Shown: piece after piece, positions 37,564 through 47,875 of the stretch
How the letters are laid out: each line of letters begins with the position of its first letter
How positions within the stretch are numbered: position 1 is the stretch's first letter
NCBI RefSeq assembly: GCF_003399765.1
Contig: NZ_NFZV01000007.1
Location: 1-64,000, forward strand
Direction: 5' to 3'
Length of the DNA stretch: 64,000 nucleotides
Source: Alkalilimnicola ehrlichii
Lineage (GTDB): Bacteria; Pseudomonadota; Gammaproteobacteria; Nitrococcales; AK92
Made by a program: the position numbers and the translations under genes
The notes under the pieces: model-generated
The model's input: the letters and a program-made list of their open reading frames with translations, nothing else
Told to the model about the DNA's origin: nothing
Database searches by the model: none

Positions 37564-39273
37564 AGCGGAAATGCGCCTCCTGCACGAGGCCGCGCAAGAA
37601 TTCGCCCGCGCCTATCCCGAACAGGCGCGTATGCTCAACTTGAGCGAACTGCGCGACCGCGACCCTTACATCGAGCGGTTGCTGGAAGGCACCGCTTACT
37701 TGACGGCCAGCATTCGCCAGCGCATCGAAGCCAGCGAAACCGCCATCAGCCAACAATTGCTGGCCCAGGTTTGCCCGCAGCAGCTAAGCCCTTACCCCTC
37801 GACGGCCATTATGGAGTTTCGCCCCGAAAGTCATCGGCAGGCGGACTGCACCATCGAGGGCGGCTCCGAAGTCTGCTCCGTGCCGGTCGGCAAGCAAGGC
37901 GTTGCCTGCCGTTTCCGAACCCTACGCGATGTGCGCGTTATGCCGTTGTCGATCGAACGCGTCACCGCCGAGGAGGCCAACAGTTACACCTCGATTCGGC
38001 TCGCTTTCCGCCTCGACGGCACCGCCGCACTGGAAGACCTGGAACTCGACGCGCTGCCGCTGTTCCTGCACGCCGACCAGCCGCTGGCGCTGGCGCTCTA
38101 TCAGGGCTTTTGCCACGGCTTGCAGCGGGTGCGGGTGCACGTCGAAGAAGCCGGCCAGACAAAGGTTATCGAACTCGGCGGGCAGGCGTGCATGCGCCCC
38201 ATGCACCTGGAGCCGGAAGAGGCCATGTTGCCGCTGGTCGAGCGCGGCCAGCCCGGGTTCGCCTTACTGCACGATTACTTCTGCGCGCGCGAGAAGTTTC
38301 TCTTCGTCGCGCTTGAGCAGCTGCAAAAGATTAAATGGCCGGAGGACTGCCAGCGCTTTGAGATCGAGCTCCAGTGCGGCATGCGTTTGCCGCCCGAGCA
38401 TAAGCTCGCGCCGAGAATATACGGTTGTACTGCGTACCCGCAGTGAATTTGTTTGCCGAAGAAAGCGAGCCGGTGGAAGTCGACCACCGCAGCACCGAAT
38501 ACCGCTTGGTAGCCGACGTGAAATTGCGCGACGAGGTGCAGATCTACAGCGTCGACTCGGTACGCGGTCGCGAATACCGCACCGGCACGATCAACGAATA
38601 CCAGCCGTTGTACGCCCTGCGTCTGCGCCGCGACGGCGACCGCTACTACCACACCACTCGGCGCGATCACGGTACCGGCATGCCGCTGGCCTACATCACC
38701 GTCGGCGGCTCGGATCAGTTCGAGGCGGAGAGTCTGTCCTGCGACCTTACGGCCTGCAACGGTCATGTGCCGCGGCAGTATCTGCACGAAGATCAGATTA
38801 CCGTCTCCACCTCGGATATCCCAAGCGGGGTGAAATTCCGCAATATCACCCGGCCCACGCCTTTGTGGCAGCCGCCGTCGGCCAGCGAATACCCATGGCG
38901 TTTGAATGCCTTGCTCGCCCTTAATGTCGGCTCCTTCGCCGATCGCGATGCGCTGCAACAGTTGCTGAAGCTGTTCGATTGGACGGAGCGTGCCGATAAC
39001 GCGCCGGCGATCGAAGGCGTGGTCGGGGCCGAAGCGCGGCCGATGAACCGGATGATGCACGGCATCTTACATCGGGGGCTGGAGATCACCGTTTCCCTGC
39101 AAGAAGAGCACTTTTTGTCCAAGGCCGATATCTATCTGCTCGGGCAGGTGCTGCACCAGTTCTTCAGCTTATCGGCTAATCTTAATGAATTCATTCAGAC
39201 GCGGATCGTCTGCCAACCGTCGCACCAGGAGTTCGTATGGGCACCCCGACTTGGCCAAAGCTCCCCGCTCTGA
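37547..39273 (+). CDS. tssF: T6SS baseplate protein TssF, frameshifted
   Basis: The start MRDYFEAEMRLLHEAAQEFA and ELRDRDPYIERLLEGTAYLT are diagnostic for TssF. The first frame ends at 38446 after KLAPRI. The second resumes with RLYCVPAVNLFAEESEPV and ends FVWAPRLGQSSPL, a normal TssF C-terminus. A missing base near 38410-38414 would give KLAPENIRLYCVP, restoring about 575 residues. TssF with TssG and TssK forms the baseplate wedge. The gene overlaps tssG by 37 bases. Confidence 0.92.
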
Positions 39274-40234
39274 TCGAGGACTTGCTGGCCGACGCCAGCC
39301 AGTATGAATTCTTCCAGGCCCTACGGGTGCTGGAAACGCTGTGGCGCGATCGCGGCGAGTTGGGCGGCGCGCTGGATAAATGGTTGCGGGTTCGGCCGGT
39401 GCCGGAGCTGGTGTTTCCGGGCGCCGACCTGCGCGATTGCACCTTACAGGACGACGGCACCTTAGAGCTGCGGGCCAACGTGTTCGGCCTGTACGGCGTC
39501 GATGCGCCGATGCCGCATTACTTCTCGATAAAACCACCGGCGACGAACCCGGCTCCGCCACGCTGCGCGCCTTCTTGGATGTGTTCAACCACCGGCTCTA
39601 CGTGCTGCTGTACAAAGCCTGGCGCTTGGAGCATCCGCTGGCCGAGCGGCCGGACTCGGTATATCGAGCGAACCTCGCCGCCATCGGCGGCCGTATGGCG
39701 GATGCCGACGTGCCGAGCAGTGCCGGTTTGAGCGGTCGGCGCGTACGCTCGGCGGCCGGCTTGCGCAACCTGGTCCGCAGCTTACTACCGGGGCTAGACG
39801 TCGAAGTCTTCGACCGCGTGCCGCAGTGGGTGGAGATGGACAACAACGTCGGCCTCGGCCAAGGCATCGCCTTGGGAGGCGAAAGCCTGCTGGGCGATGC
39901 CATGGTGGTAGCCGGCGGCCGGGTGCGGATCGAAGTCGGCACGCTGGAGGCCAAAGATGCCAAGGCGTTGCTGCCGCAGCAGAAAGAAGGGCAGCGCTTA
40001 CTGGGCGCCGTGTCGGCCTATCTCGACCGTAGCCGCGAGTTCGAGATCGTCCTGAAAGTGCAGGCCGAAGCCGGCTCGGGCCGCCGTCTGGGCGAGGAAG
40101 GCTTACGCCTGGGCTGGTCGACCTGGCTCGGCGATGGCTCGGCCTACACCTACGATATTCGCTTGAGCGGCGATCAAGCCGGTAATAACCAAAACGGCGC
40201 AGCGGCATCCGAAACGCTCGCCAACGCCGCTTAA
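39237..40234 (+). CDS. tssG: T6SS baseplate protein TssG, frameshifted
   Basis: The N-terminal frame gives YEFFQALRVLETLWRDRG, the TssG signature, up to GVDAPMPHYF. The second frame continues LDKTTGDEPGSATLRAFLDV, FNHRLYVLLYKAWRLEHPL and ends with WLGDGSAYTYDIRL. A missing base near 39523-39527 joins them, for about 332 residues. TssG is the central wedge protein that holds TssF and TssK. Confidence 0.92.
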
Positions 40235-40264
40235 GATCAGACAACGACGAAGGATCGCAGACCC

Positions 40265-42979
40265 ATGAATAACAAAGAAATTCGAATCCTGCTTGAGCGC
40301 CTTAGCCCCTATTGCGCAAAAACCGTCGAGGCCGCCGCCGCGTTCGCCGGCGCTCGCAGCGACTACGAAGTCCAGGTGGAACACGTTGTCGTTAAGCTGC
40401 TTGAAAAAGACGGCGCCCGCGATGCCGAGCGGATTCTCGCCCACTTCGGTATCGATCAGGATCGCCTGTGGAGCGGGGTGATGGAAAACATCGCCCGTCT
40501 GCGGGCAGGCAATCCGAGCAAGCCGGCGTTCTCCGCCGTGTTGTTCCAATGGTTCGAGCGCGCCTGGTTGGCGAGTAGCCTGCACTACGGCGGCGATCGC
40601 ATCGAAACCATCAGCCTGATCGACGCCCTCATCGAGCTGGCGCCGCGTCTGCCCGGCGCCGTGGCCTTCGAAGCCTTGGAAGAGATCCCGCTGGAGCGGC
40701 TACGCGAAGAAGGTCCGCGCCTGCTCTCGCAAGCCGTTGAGCAACCCAAAGCTGCCGGCGGTAGCGCAGCGAGCGGCGGTAGCGGTAGCCGCGAAGACAG
40801 CGCGCTGGCGCAATACACCACCGATTTCACCGCCAAGGCGGCCGCCGGCGGTATCGACCCGGTGCTGGGGCGGAACGAAGAAATCCGCATGGTGATCGAC
40901 ATTCTCTGCCGCCGCCGTAAGAACAACCCGATCCTGGTCGGCGAGCCCGGGGTCGGCAAAACCGCCGTGGTCGAAGGGCTGGCGCTAAAGATCGCCGAAG
41001 GCTCGGTGCCGGAAGAACTCAAAGGCGTCCGCTTGCACGGCTTGGACCTCGGCCTGTTACAGGCCGGAGCCAGCGTCAAAGGCGAATTCGAGCGACGCCT
41101 GAAGCAAGTCATCGAAGAAGTGAAAAACGCCGACCAGCCGACCATCGTCTTCATCGACGAAGCGCACACCCTGATCGGCGCCGGCGGCGAAGCCGGTCTG
41201 GGCGACGCGGCCAACCTGCTCAAGCCGGCCCTGGCCCGCGGCGAAATGCGCACCGTTGCCGCCACTACCTGGTCCGAGTACAAAAAATACTTCGAGCGCG
41301 ACGCCGCGCTAGAGCGCCGCTTCCAGGTCGTCAAAGTCGACGAGCCGGACGAAGAGCGCGCCATCCTCATGCTCAACGGCCTCAAGCAGCACTACCAAAA
41401 GCACCACGGCGTGCCGATTACCGACGACGCCGTGGTCGCCGCGGTGAGCCTGTCGCATCGATACATCGCCGGCCGCCAGTTGCCGGATAAAGCCATCGAC
41501 CTGCTCGACACCGCCGCCGCCCGTATTCGCCTGGGGCAGGCCAGTCAGCCGCAGGAGCTGGAAGCGGCGCGCGAGCATGCCGACTTCATCGAGCGGCGCC
41601 TGGAAGCGCTTGCCGAAGAAAGGCGGCAAGGCCTGCCGGTAGACGAGCGCCTGCAAGAGAGCCTGCGCGAGGAACTCAACAACACTCGCACTCGGATGCA
41701 GGAGCTGGAAAGGCAGTGGCAGACCGAGCGCGAGCTGGTGCAGCGCATCCAGCAACACCAGCAAACGCTTGCCAACGGCGGCGACAACGCCGAGCAGACG
41801 CGCGCCGCCGCACTCAGCGAACGCGGCGAGCTGGCCAAGCTGCAAACCGAAAGCGCCATGGTGCAGGCCGAGGTGAATGCCGCCACCGTCGCCGGCGTCG
41901 TCGCCGACTGGACGGGCGTGCCGGTCGGCCGGATGATGCGCGACGAAGCAGCCACCCTCATGGAGTTCGAGGACCGCTTGGCCGGCCGCGTTATCGGCCA
42001 GGAGCCGGCAATTGCCGCCATCGGCCAGAGCCTGCGCGCCGCCAAAGCAGGCTTGCGCAAGGCCGACGGCCCCTTGGGCGTGTTCCTGCTCTCCGGCCCT
42101 AGCGGCGTGGGTAAAACCGAAACCGCCCGCGCCATCGCCGACACCTTATTCGGCGGCGAGCGCTTCCTCGTTACCATTAATATGAGCGAATACCAGGAAG
42201 CCCACACCGTCTCCCAGCTCAAAGGCTCGCCGCCGGGCTACGTCGGTTACGGCGAAGGCGGCGTGCTGACCGAAGCCGTGCGCCAACGGCCGTACTCCGT
42301 GGTCTTGCTCGACGAAGTCGAAAAGGCCCACCCGGACGTGATGAACCTGTTCTATCAGGTTTTCGACCGCGGTTTCATGCGCGACGGCGAAGGCCGCGAG
42401 ATCGACTTCCGCAACACCGTCATTCTGATGACGTCCAACCTCGGTGCCGAGCAGCTCATGGACCTCTGCCTGCCGCCGCAGGAAGCGGAAACCGTGGTGG
42501 AGGCCGAAGCCGCCGATGCAACGGCGGAGCCCGCCGCCGAGTGGACCCCGCCGAGCAACGGCGAGCTGAACGAGGCCATCAAACCGTATCTACTCAACCG
42601 CTTCGCACCGGCGCTGTTGGCGCGCATGCAAGTGGTGCCGTACCGGCCGCTCGACGGCGAGGCGTTGAAGAACATCATCGCCCTCAAGCTCGATGCCGTC
42701 GCCAAACGCTTACACGACACGCACAACATCCAACTGCGCTGCCAACCCGAGGTGGTGGACTACCTCGCCGCCCAGTGCGACGTCAGCGACAGCGGTGCGC
42801 GTTTCGTCGAAGCCTTACTGGAACAACGCCTATTGCCGGGCATCGCCCACAGCCTGCTCGGCTTTATGGCAGACGATGACATGCCGGATCTCTTGACGCT
42901 GGAGCGCGATGAGAACGGCCAGTTGAGCTGCGTGTTCGCGGATCTGGAACCAGAACCGTTGACCGCGGTAGAAGCGTAA
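40265..42979 (+). CDS. clpV: T6SS AAA+ ATPase ClpV (TssH)
   Basis: The 904-residue protein has an N-terminal ClpV domain that binds TssC, a Gly/Ser linker (GGSAASGGSGSRE), a first AAA+ domain (Walker A GEPGVGKTA, Walker B TIVFIDEAHTLIGAG), a middle coiled coil and a second AAA+ domain (Walker A GPSGVGKTE, Walker B SVVLLDEVEKAHPD). The ClpV-specific split of the second domain (AEWTPPSNGELNEAI) is present. It recycles contracted sheaths. Confidence 0.95.
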   Translation: MNNKEIRILLERLSPYCAKTVEAAAAFAGARSDYEVQVEHVVVKLLEKDGARDAERILAHFGIDQDRLWSGVMENIARLRAGNPSKPAFSAVLFQWFERAWLASSLHYGGDRIETISLIDALIELAPRLPGAVAFEALEEIPLERLREEGPRLLSQAVEQPKAAGGSAASGGSGSREDSALAQYTTDFTAKAAAGGIDPVLGRNEEIRMVIDILCRRRKNNPILVGEPGVGKTAVVEGLALKIAEGSVPEELKGVRLHGLDLGLLQAGASVKGEFERRLKQVIEEVKNADQPTIVFIDEAHTLIGAGGEAGLGDAANLLKPALARGEMRTVAATTWSEYKKYFERDAALERRFQVVKVDEPDEERAILMLNGLKQHYQKHHGVPITDDAVVAAVSLSHRYIAGRQLPDKAIDLLDTAAARIRLGQASQPQELEAAREHADFIERRLEALAEERRQGLPVDERLQESLREELNNTRTRMQELERQWQTERELVQRIQQHQQTLANGGDNAEQTRAAALSERGELAKLQTESAMVQAEVNAATVAGVVADWTGVPVGRMMRDEAATLMEFEDRLAGRVIGQEPAIAAIGQSLRAAKAGLRKADGPLGVFLLSGPSGVGKTETARAIADTLFGGERFLVTINMSEYQEAHTVSQLKGSPPGYVGYGEGGVLTEAVRQRPYSVVLLDEVEKAHPDVMNLFYQVFDRGFMRDGEGREIDFRNTVILMTSNLGAEQLMDLCLPPQEAETVVEAEAADATAEPAAEWTPPSNGELNEAIKPYLLNRFAPALLARMQVVPYRPLDGEALKNIIALKLDAVAKRLHDTHNIQLRCQPEVVDYLAAQCDVSDSGARFVEALLEQRLLPGIAHSLLGFMADDDMPDLLTLERDENGQLSCVFADLEPEPLTAVEA

Positions 42980-43028
42980 CCTGCGGTTAACGCGCAGACA
43001 TCAGGAGCTAGGGAGGCGCAAGAACGGG

Positions 43029-45104
43029 ATGAGTAATACAGCGCAAGATATGCTCGGCAGAGTAGGGGCCAGCACTAGCCACTACGAGCTGGACATCCAA
43101 CAAGTAGCTGCCGGCACCTTTACGGTAACCGGCTTCAAGTCACAACGGCACGTCTTATCGGACGACTACTGTTTCATCATAGAGGCCACGGCGCCGACCG
43201 GTTTCGACGGCAACCCGCTACTCGGCTCCGAGGCCTGTTTATCGATGCGCTGGTCGGGCCAGAAAAGCCGGATTCACGGCGTGATCAGCAAAGTGAACTT
43301 CACCCGCGAGGGCAGCGACGGGCCGGTTTTCCGCCTGGAGCTAAGCTCCCCCTTGTGGCGGCTGAAAAAGGCCCGCCATAATCGCGTCTTCCTCGACAAA
43401 ACCGTCGAGGAGATCGTCACCGAGGTGCTGGAGGAAGCCGGCATCGGCAGCGAGGCGTTCGAGTTCGAGCTTAACGGCGATTACCCGCAGCGCGAGTACA
43501 TCGTGCAGTTCGACGAGAGCGACTACGACTTCATCAGCCGCCAGCTGGCCTTCGACGGCGTCTTCTTCGGCTTCGAACAAACCGAACGCCGCGCCGTCGT
43601 CCTGTTCGCCGACGATGCCTCGGCCCTGTCCGAACGGCTCGGCATGGTGCACTTGCCGTATGTCGTCCAAAGCGGGCAAGACCGCCTGTCCGAGGCCGTG
43701 TTTCAGTTCAGCCGCGAGTGGGCGGTAAATACCGCCAACCTTATCCTCAAAGACAGCAACGACCGCACCCCCGACCAGCGGCTGGAAGTCGAGACCGAAA
43801 CCCGCTCCGATGTCTACGCCGTTGGCACGGCCTACCTCTATGGCGAACACTTCGGCGACGATGCCGAGGGGCAACGCTTAGCCAAGCTGCGGCAGGAGCT
43901 GCTCGACTGGCAGCGCGACGTCGTCATCATGCGCAGCGACTGCCGCGGCCTGATGCCGGGGCGGCGGCTGTCGCTCAGCGACTGCCCGGAACGCGCCGTC
44001 AACGGCGACTGGCTGGTGATCGCCGTCGAGCATAGCGGCGATCAGAACGCCGCCCAAGCCTACGGCGGCGACGCCCAAGGCATGACCTACGAAAACACCC
44101 TGCACCTGATCCGTGCCGGCACGCCGTACCGCCCGCCGGTGTTGGAGAAACGCCGCGAGACGGCCACCACCTTCCACGGCCAAGTGGAAACCGCCGGCGG
44201 CGACTACGCCCACGTCGACGAAGACGGCCGCTACCGCATCCGCCTGCCGTTTGACTTAAGCGACCGGCCGGACGCCGAGGCCAGCCACCCGGTGCGGCTG
44301 ATGCAGCCTTACGGCGGCGGCGAGCACGGCATCCACTTCCCGCTGCACGCCGGCACCGAAGTGCTGGTCGGTTGCCTCAACGGCGACCTCGACCGCCCGC
44401 TCATCCTCGGCGCGCTCAACAACGCCAACACCCCAAGCCCCGTTACCGCCGCAAACCGCAGCCAAAACGTGCTGCGCACCTGGGGCGGCAACGAACTGGT
44501 GATGGACGACCGGCTGGGCGAGGAGCGTATCGAGCTGTTCACCCGCGACCGCGAGAACATCCTCACGCTTGACGCCACCGAAGGTGCGCACAAACTCCGG
44601 ATGGCGAGCGAGAAGGGCGACGTCGAACTCTACGCCGGGCGCAACATGCTCATCGAATCCGGCGAGAACCAAACGGTGGAAGTCGGCGCCGATCAAGACA
44701 TCACCGTCGAGCAATCGCAACGGCTGATGACCAAAGAAGGCGAGATCGAATACCAGGCCGCCACCGACTTCCTGCTCAAAGCCGACGAGAACGTACGCGT
44801 CACCGCCGAGAACCAAGACCTCGAACTCGATGCCGGCCAAGACCTGGTGGTGCAGACCGGCAACGCCTTCTCCCTCAACGTCGCCGACGAAGACATCCGC
44901 TTCCTCGTCGAACAGGGCGACTTCGCCCTGGATTCGGCCGGTGCGATCACCGTCAAAGGGCAAGGCAACGGCAATATCCACATCGGCCAAAGCGGCGGCG
45001 CGATCGAAATCACCGCCGACGGCAACCTCACCGTGGATGCACCCAAGGTCGAGATTACTGGCGGCAACATTGCCATCAAGGGCCAAAACCTCGGCGAGAA
45101 CTAA
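43029..45104 (+). CDS. vgrG: T6SS spike protein VgrG (TssI)
   Basis: The 691-residue protein has the gp27-like N-terminus (FTVTGFKSQRHVLSDDYCF, RLELSSPLWRLKKARHNRVF, FDESDYDFISRQLAFDGVFF), a gp5 OB-fold (DEDGRYRIRLPFDL, HFPLHAGTEVLVGCLNGDLD) and a DUF2345 beta-helix (LTLDATEGAHKLRMASEKGD) to the end. The C-terminus NGNIHIGQSGGAIEITADGN carries no extra catalytic domain, so cargo is probably attached through the adaptor genes that follow. Confidence 0.95.
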   Translation: MSNTAQDMLGRVGASTSHYELDIQQVAAGTFTVTGFKSQRHVLSDDYCFIIEATAPTGFDGNPLLGSEACLSMRWSGQKSRIHGVISKVNFTREGSDGPVFRLELSSPLWRLKKARHNRVFLDKTVEEIVTEVLEEAGIGSEAFEFELNGDYPQREYIVQFDESDYDFISRQLAFDGVFFGFEQTERRAVVLFADDASALSERLGMVHLPYVVQSGQDRLSEAVFQFSREWAVNTANLILKDSNDRTPDQRLEVETETRSDVYAVGTAYLYGEHFGDDAEGQRLAKLRQELLDWQRDVVIMRSDCRGLMPGRRLSLSDCPERAVNGDWLVIAVEHSGDQNAAQAYGGDAQGMTYENTLHLIRAGTPYRPPVLEKRRETATTFHGQVETAGGDYAHVDEDGRYRIRLPFDLSDRPDAEASHPVRLMQPYGGGEHGIHFPLHAGTEVLVGCLNGDLDRPLILGALNNANTPSPVTAANRSQNVLRTWGGNELVMDDRLGEERIELFTRDRENILTLDATEGAHKLRMASEKGDVELYAGRNMLIESGENQTVEVGADQDITVEQSQRLMTKEGEIEYQAATDFLLKADENVRVTAENQDLELDAGQDLVVQTGNAFSLNVADEDIRFLVEQGDFALDSAGAITVKGQGNGNIHIGQSGGAIEITADGNLTVDAPKVEITGGNIAIKGQNLGEN

Positions 45105-45163
45105 AACCCGTCGAATACCACGGGGGCGCACGGCGCCCCGGCCTTGCTAAGGAGCAGCGCTGC

Positions 45164-45595
45164 ATGAACAACAACATCACCCCGATCTCCCACGCTCGCA
45201 CCACCGCCACCGGCGAACTGGCCACGGTGGTCAGCGCCCGCGCCGGCGAAGCGCTCACCGTCGCCCGCCACGACGGCCTCACCCTACCGGTGGCCGGCCA
45301 CTTAAGCCACGTCGACTACCTCGCCGAAGGCGACACCGTCACCCTCGCCCCCGACCCGCGCGCCGCCGAGGCCGTCATCGTCACCGGCCGCCTGCGCCGG
45401 GCGGGCGAGGACATCCCCTTCCGCTACCAAGACGGCCGCCTGCACTTAACGGCCGGGAAAAAGCTGGTGCTGCAAGCCGGCGAAAGCACCGTCGAGCTGA
45501 GCGCCGACGGCCGCATCGTCATCGACGGCAAGCGGCTGGACGGCTTCGCCGAGAAGCGGATGACTTTCCAGAGCGCCACTATCGAGTTGAACTAA
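45164..45595 (+). CDS. VgrG-linked DUF6484-like protein
   Basis: The 143-residue product has a short beta barrel-like first half (LPVAGHLSHVDYLAEGDTVT, EAVIVTGRLR) and a repetitive strand-rich second half (LHLTAGKKLVLQAGESTVEL, SADGRIVIDGKRL). This layout matches small DUF6484 proteins that sit after vgrG in many T6SS loci. The role is unknown; structural pairing with the VgrG beta-helix is plausible. Confidence 0.6.
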   Translation: MNNNITPISHARTTATGELATVVSARAGEALTVARHDGLTLPVAGHLSHVDYLAEGDTVTLAPDPRAAEAVIVTGRLRRAGEDIPFRYQDGRLHLTAGKKLVLQAGESTVELSADGRIVIDGKRLDGFAEKRMTFQSATIELN

Positions 45596-45597
45596 CC

Positions 45598-46818
45598 GTG
45601 AACGAGCTGCTCGACGAACAAGGGCACTTGAAAACTGCCCAAGGCCTCTATCGGCAACGGCAGTTGTTGCTGCCGCAGCCGAGCTTCCCCGCCGACGGGT
45701 TGACCAAGCTGGAGTGGCGCCTGGTGCGCTACCTCGACATGTTGACCCGTGCCGGTTACGCCGAAGAAACCCCCGCCAAGCCGCCCGCGGCCTTCGTGGC
45801 CGTGGCCGTCGCCTGCCTGCGCGACAACGCGCAAGGCCTACAACACGGTCTGGCTGTAGCCGAGGCCGAGCCGGGCTTGCTGGAGGCGGTGTTTGACGCC
45901 TTCGGCCTGTTTCCGCCGGCAGCGCTGGATACGGAGCTTGAAGCGCTGTACCAAAACAAGGAATCGCTGCGGTTGGCTTTGCTTACGCACTACCATCGCC
46001 TCGGCCAACCTTTGCCGCAGGGCTTGCTGGCGCATGCCGAGTCGCAAGACAAACAGCCCGAGCTGCAAGCCGCCGCGCTGCGCTATGCCGCCGACCGGCC
46101 CGAGTTTAGTGGCGAGCGCTTCCCGCCGTACTACCGCGCCGAGCACGCCGAGGTACAGCAGGCCGCCCTTTGGGGAGGGCTGCTACGCAAAGACCCCGAC
46201 GCCAAAACCGCGCTACGCGCCGCGCTCGAACACGCCCAGGATAAGGACAGCGGCGCGCTGCTACGCTTGCTCGCGCTAGCGGGCGAAGCCGACGACTTTC
46301 CCATCCTCGAACGCTACGCCGAACATAACCCCGCCGCCGGCCTGCCGCTGCTGGCCTTATACGGCCGCCAAAGCATCGTCCCCGCGCTGCTCGCGGCGCT
46401 GGATAATCCGGCCAGTGCCGAGCCTGCCGCAGCCGCTTGGCAGACGGTGTTCGGCGAAGCTCTGCCGGTGAAACCGCGGCTGGCCGTGGTCGAAGGCGAC
46501 AGCCAACAGGCGGTGGAAGAGGGGGGCGCCCTGCCCGATAGTGCCGCCGCCCGCGCCCACTGGCAGCAGGTGCAGGCCCGCTGGTCGGCCGAGGCACGTT
46601 GGCTGGACGGCCGCGCCATGACGCCGACGGCGCTTGCCGAGCGGGCCGCCGCGCAAGCCGGCGCCGCCGGTGCCGATGCACTGGCACTATTAGCCTTGAT
46701 AAACCCCGGCACCGCCGTGCCGCACCCGCAGGCCTGGCAGCACCGCCGCCACACCGCGCTCCAACCGCTGTTGTCGGCCGTTTCCGCCCAGCCCGAGCCG
46801 GAGGTACGCCATGCTTGA
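45598..46818 (+). CDS. HEAT-like TIGR02270-type T6SS-associated protein
   Basis: It starts at GTG 45598, two bases after the previous stop. The 406-residue product is rich in short helical units (LLEAVFDAFGLFPPAALDTE, LLRLLALAGEADDFPILERY, LLALYGRQSIVPALLAALDN), as expected for HEAT-like repeats. It follows the order seen in VgrG-DUF2169-effector modules, where proteins of this type are common. A chaperone or scaffold role is inferred. The stop overlaps the DUF2169 start by 8 bases. Confidence 0.6.
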   Translation: MNELLDEQGHLKTAQGLYRQRQLLLPQPSFPADGLTKLEWRLVRYLDMLTRAGYAEETPAKPPAAFVAVAVACLRDNAQGLQHGLAVAEAEPGLLEAVFDAFGLFPPAALDTELEALYQNKESLRLALLTHYHRLGQPLPQGLLAHAESQDKQPELQAAALRYAADRPEFSGERFPPYYRAEHAEVQQAALWGGLLRKDPDAKTALRAALEHAQDKDSGALLRLLALAGEADDFPILERYAEHNPAAGLPLLALYGRQSIVPALLAALDNPASAEPAAAAWQTVFGEALPVKPRLAVVEGDSQQAVEEGGALPDSAAARAHWQQVQARWSAEARWLDGRAMTPTALAERAAAQAGAAGADALALLALINPGTAVPHPQAWQHRRHTALQPLLSAVSAQPEPEVRHA

Positions 46819-47875
46819 ACTGGTCAATAAAAGCGACTGGGAAGCCGCGCTACAACTCGGCTGGAGCCTCGAGCGCAAACGCCAGTTCACGCTGGCGGTG
46901 AAAATCGGCTACCGCTTCGCCGTCGACGGCACTCTGGAACCCCTGGCCGAAACGCCCGAACTGGTTCGGGCCGATGCTTACCACGGCGAGCCGGATAGCA
47001 GCAGCTTGTCCGCCGCCAGCGAAATGGTGCCCTTCAAGGCCGGCGCCGAGTTTCTCTTGAGCGGAACGGCGCATCCGCCGAAAGCCGGCGTGCGGGCGAT
47101 GGAAGTCGAAGCCGCACTGCGCTTTAACGACGGCAGCCAGTGGCGCAAAACACTGCTTATTGCCGGCGAGCGGCAATGGAAGAAAAACCTGCTCGGCGCC
47201 GCGCCCACCGATGCCAAAGCCTTAGGGCCGCTGCCGTTGCGCTACGAACACGCCTTCGGCGGCGTCGACGACAAGCGCGACAAGGTCGACAAGCGCAACC
47301 CCGTCGGGCGCGGCTTCGCCCACCGCGGTCGCGTCGAACCCGGCCAGCCGTTGCCGCAAATCGAACGCGGCCCTCGCTTTATCGTCCGCCCCACAGAGCA
47401 ACCCGAGCCGGCCGGCTACGGCCCCATCCCGAGCCATTGGCAGCCGCGGCTAGAAGAGCAAAAGGGCTTCGACCTGAAAGCGCTGGAGGACGGCCACTGT
47501 CCGTATCCGCGTAACGTCTCGGCCAGCCTATTCAACTGCGCGCCCAAGGATCAACGCTTTCCCCAGGCCTTCCAAGGCGGCGAACAACTTAGCCTGCGCG
47601 GGTTCTTCCCCGACCACCCCGGCGCGGTCGAACTCGAACTGCCGCAGCCGACGCCGGAAGCGTTCCTCGTAATCGACAACCGATGGCAGCCGCTTACCTT
47701 GCAGTGCGACACCTTGCAGGTGGACACCGACGCCGGCGAGCTCTATCTCGTCTGGCGCGTCGGTATTCCCTGGCCGGTCAGCGATCCGCGCGAAGCTTGG
47801 GTGCTGGTACAAGCCCCGCATTCGCAGGCCGAGCACGAGACGGAGCCACACGCGGAACAGGAAGTGACGGCATGA
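46811..47875 (+). CDS. DUF2169 T6SS effector adaptor
   Basis: The 354-residue protein has the DUF2169 pattern: RKRQFTLAVKIGYRF, EMVPFKAGAEFLLSGTAHPP, RYEHAFGGVD, NPVGRGFAHR, and GYGPIPSHWQPR near the middle. DUF2169 proteins act as adaptors that help load PAAR-like and effector proteins onto VgrG. It overlaps the next gene by 4 bases (ATGA). Confidence 0.85.
   Translation: MLELVNKSDWEAALQLGWSLERKRQFTLAVKIGYRFAVDGTLEPLAETPELVRADAYHGEPDSSSLSAASEMVPFKAGAEFLLSGTAHPPKAGVRAMEVEAALRFNDGSQWRKTLLIAGERQWKKNLLGAAPTDAKALGPLPLRYEHAFGGVDDKRDKVDKRNPVGRGFAHRGRVEPGQPLPQIERGPRFIVRPTEQPEPAGYGPIPSHWQPRLEEQKGFDLKALEDGHCPYPRNVSASLFNCAPKDQRFPQAFQGGEQLSLRGFFPDHPGAVELELPQPTPEAFLVIDNRWQPLTLQCDTLQVDTDAGELYLVWRVGIPWPVSDPREAWVLVQAPHSQAEHETEPHAEQEVTA

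Noticed and set aside
43029-45104. VgrG as an evolved effector with its own toxin domain
   Set aside because: The C-terminus ends in the DUF2345 helix with no further domain.
44256-45131. A 291-residue antisense frame over vgrG
   Set aside because: It is a repetitive shadow of the DUF2345 beta-helix codons.
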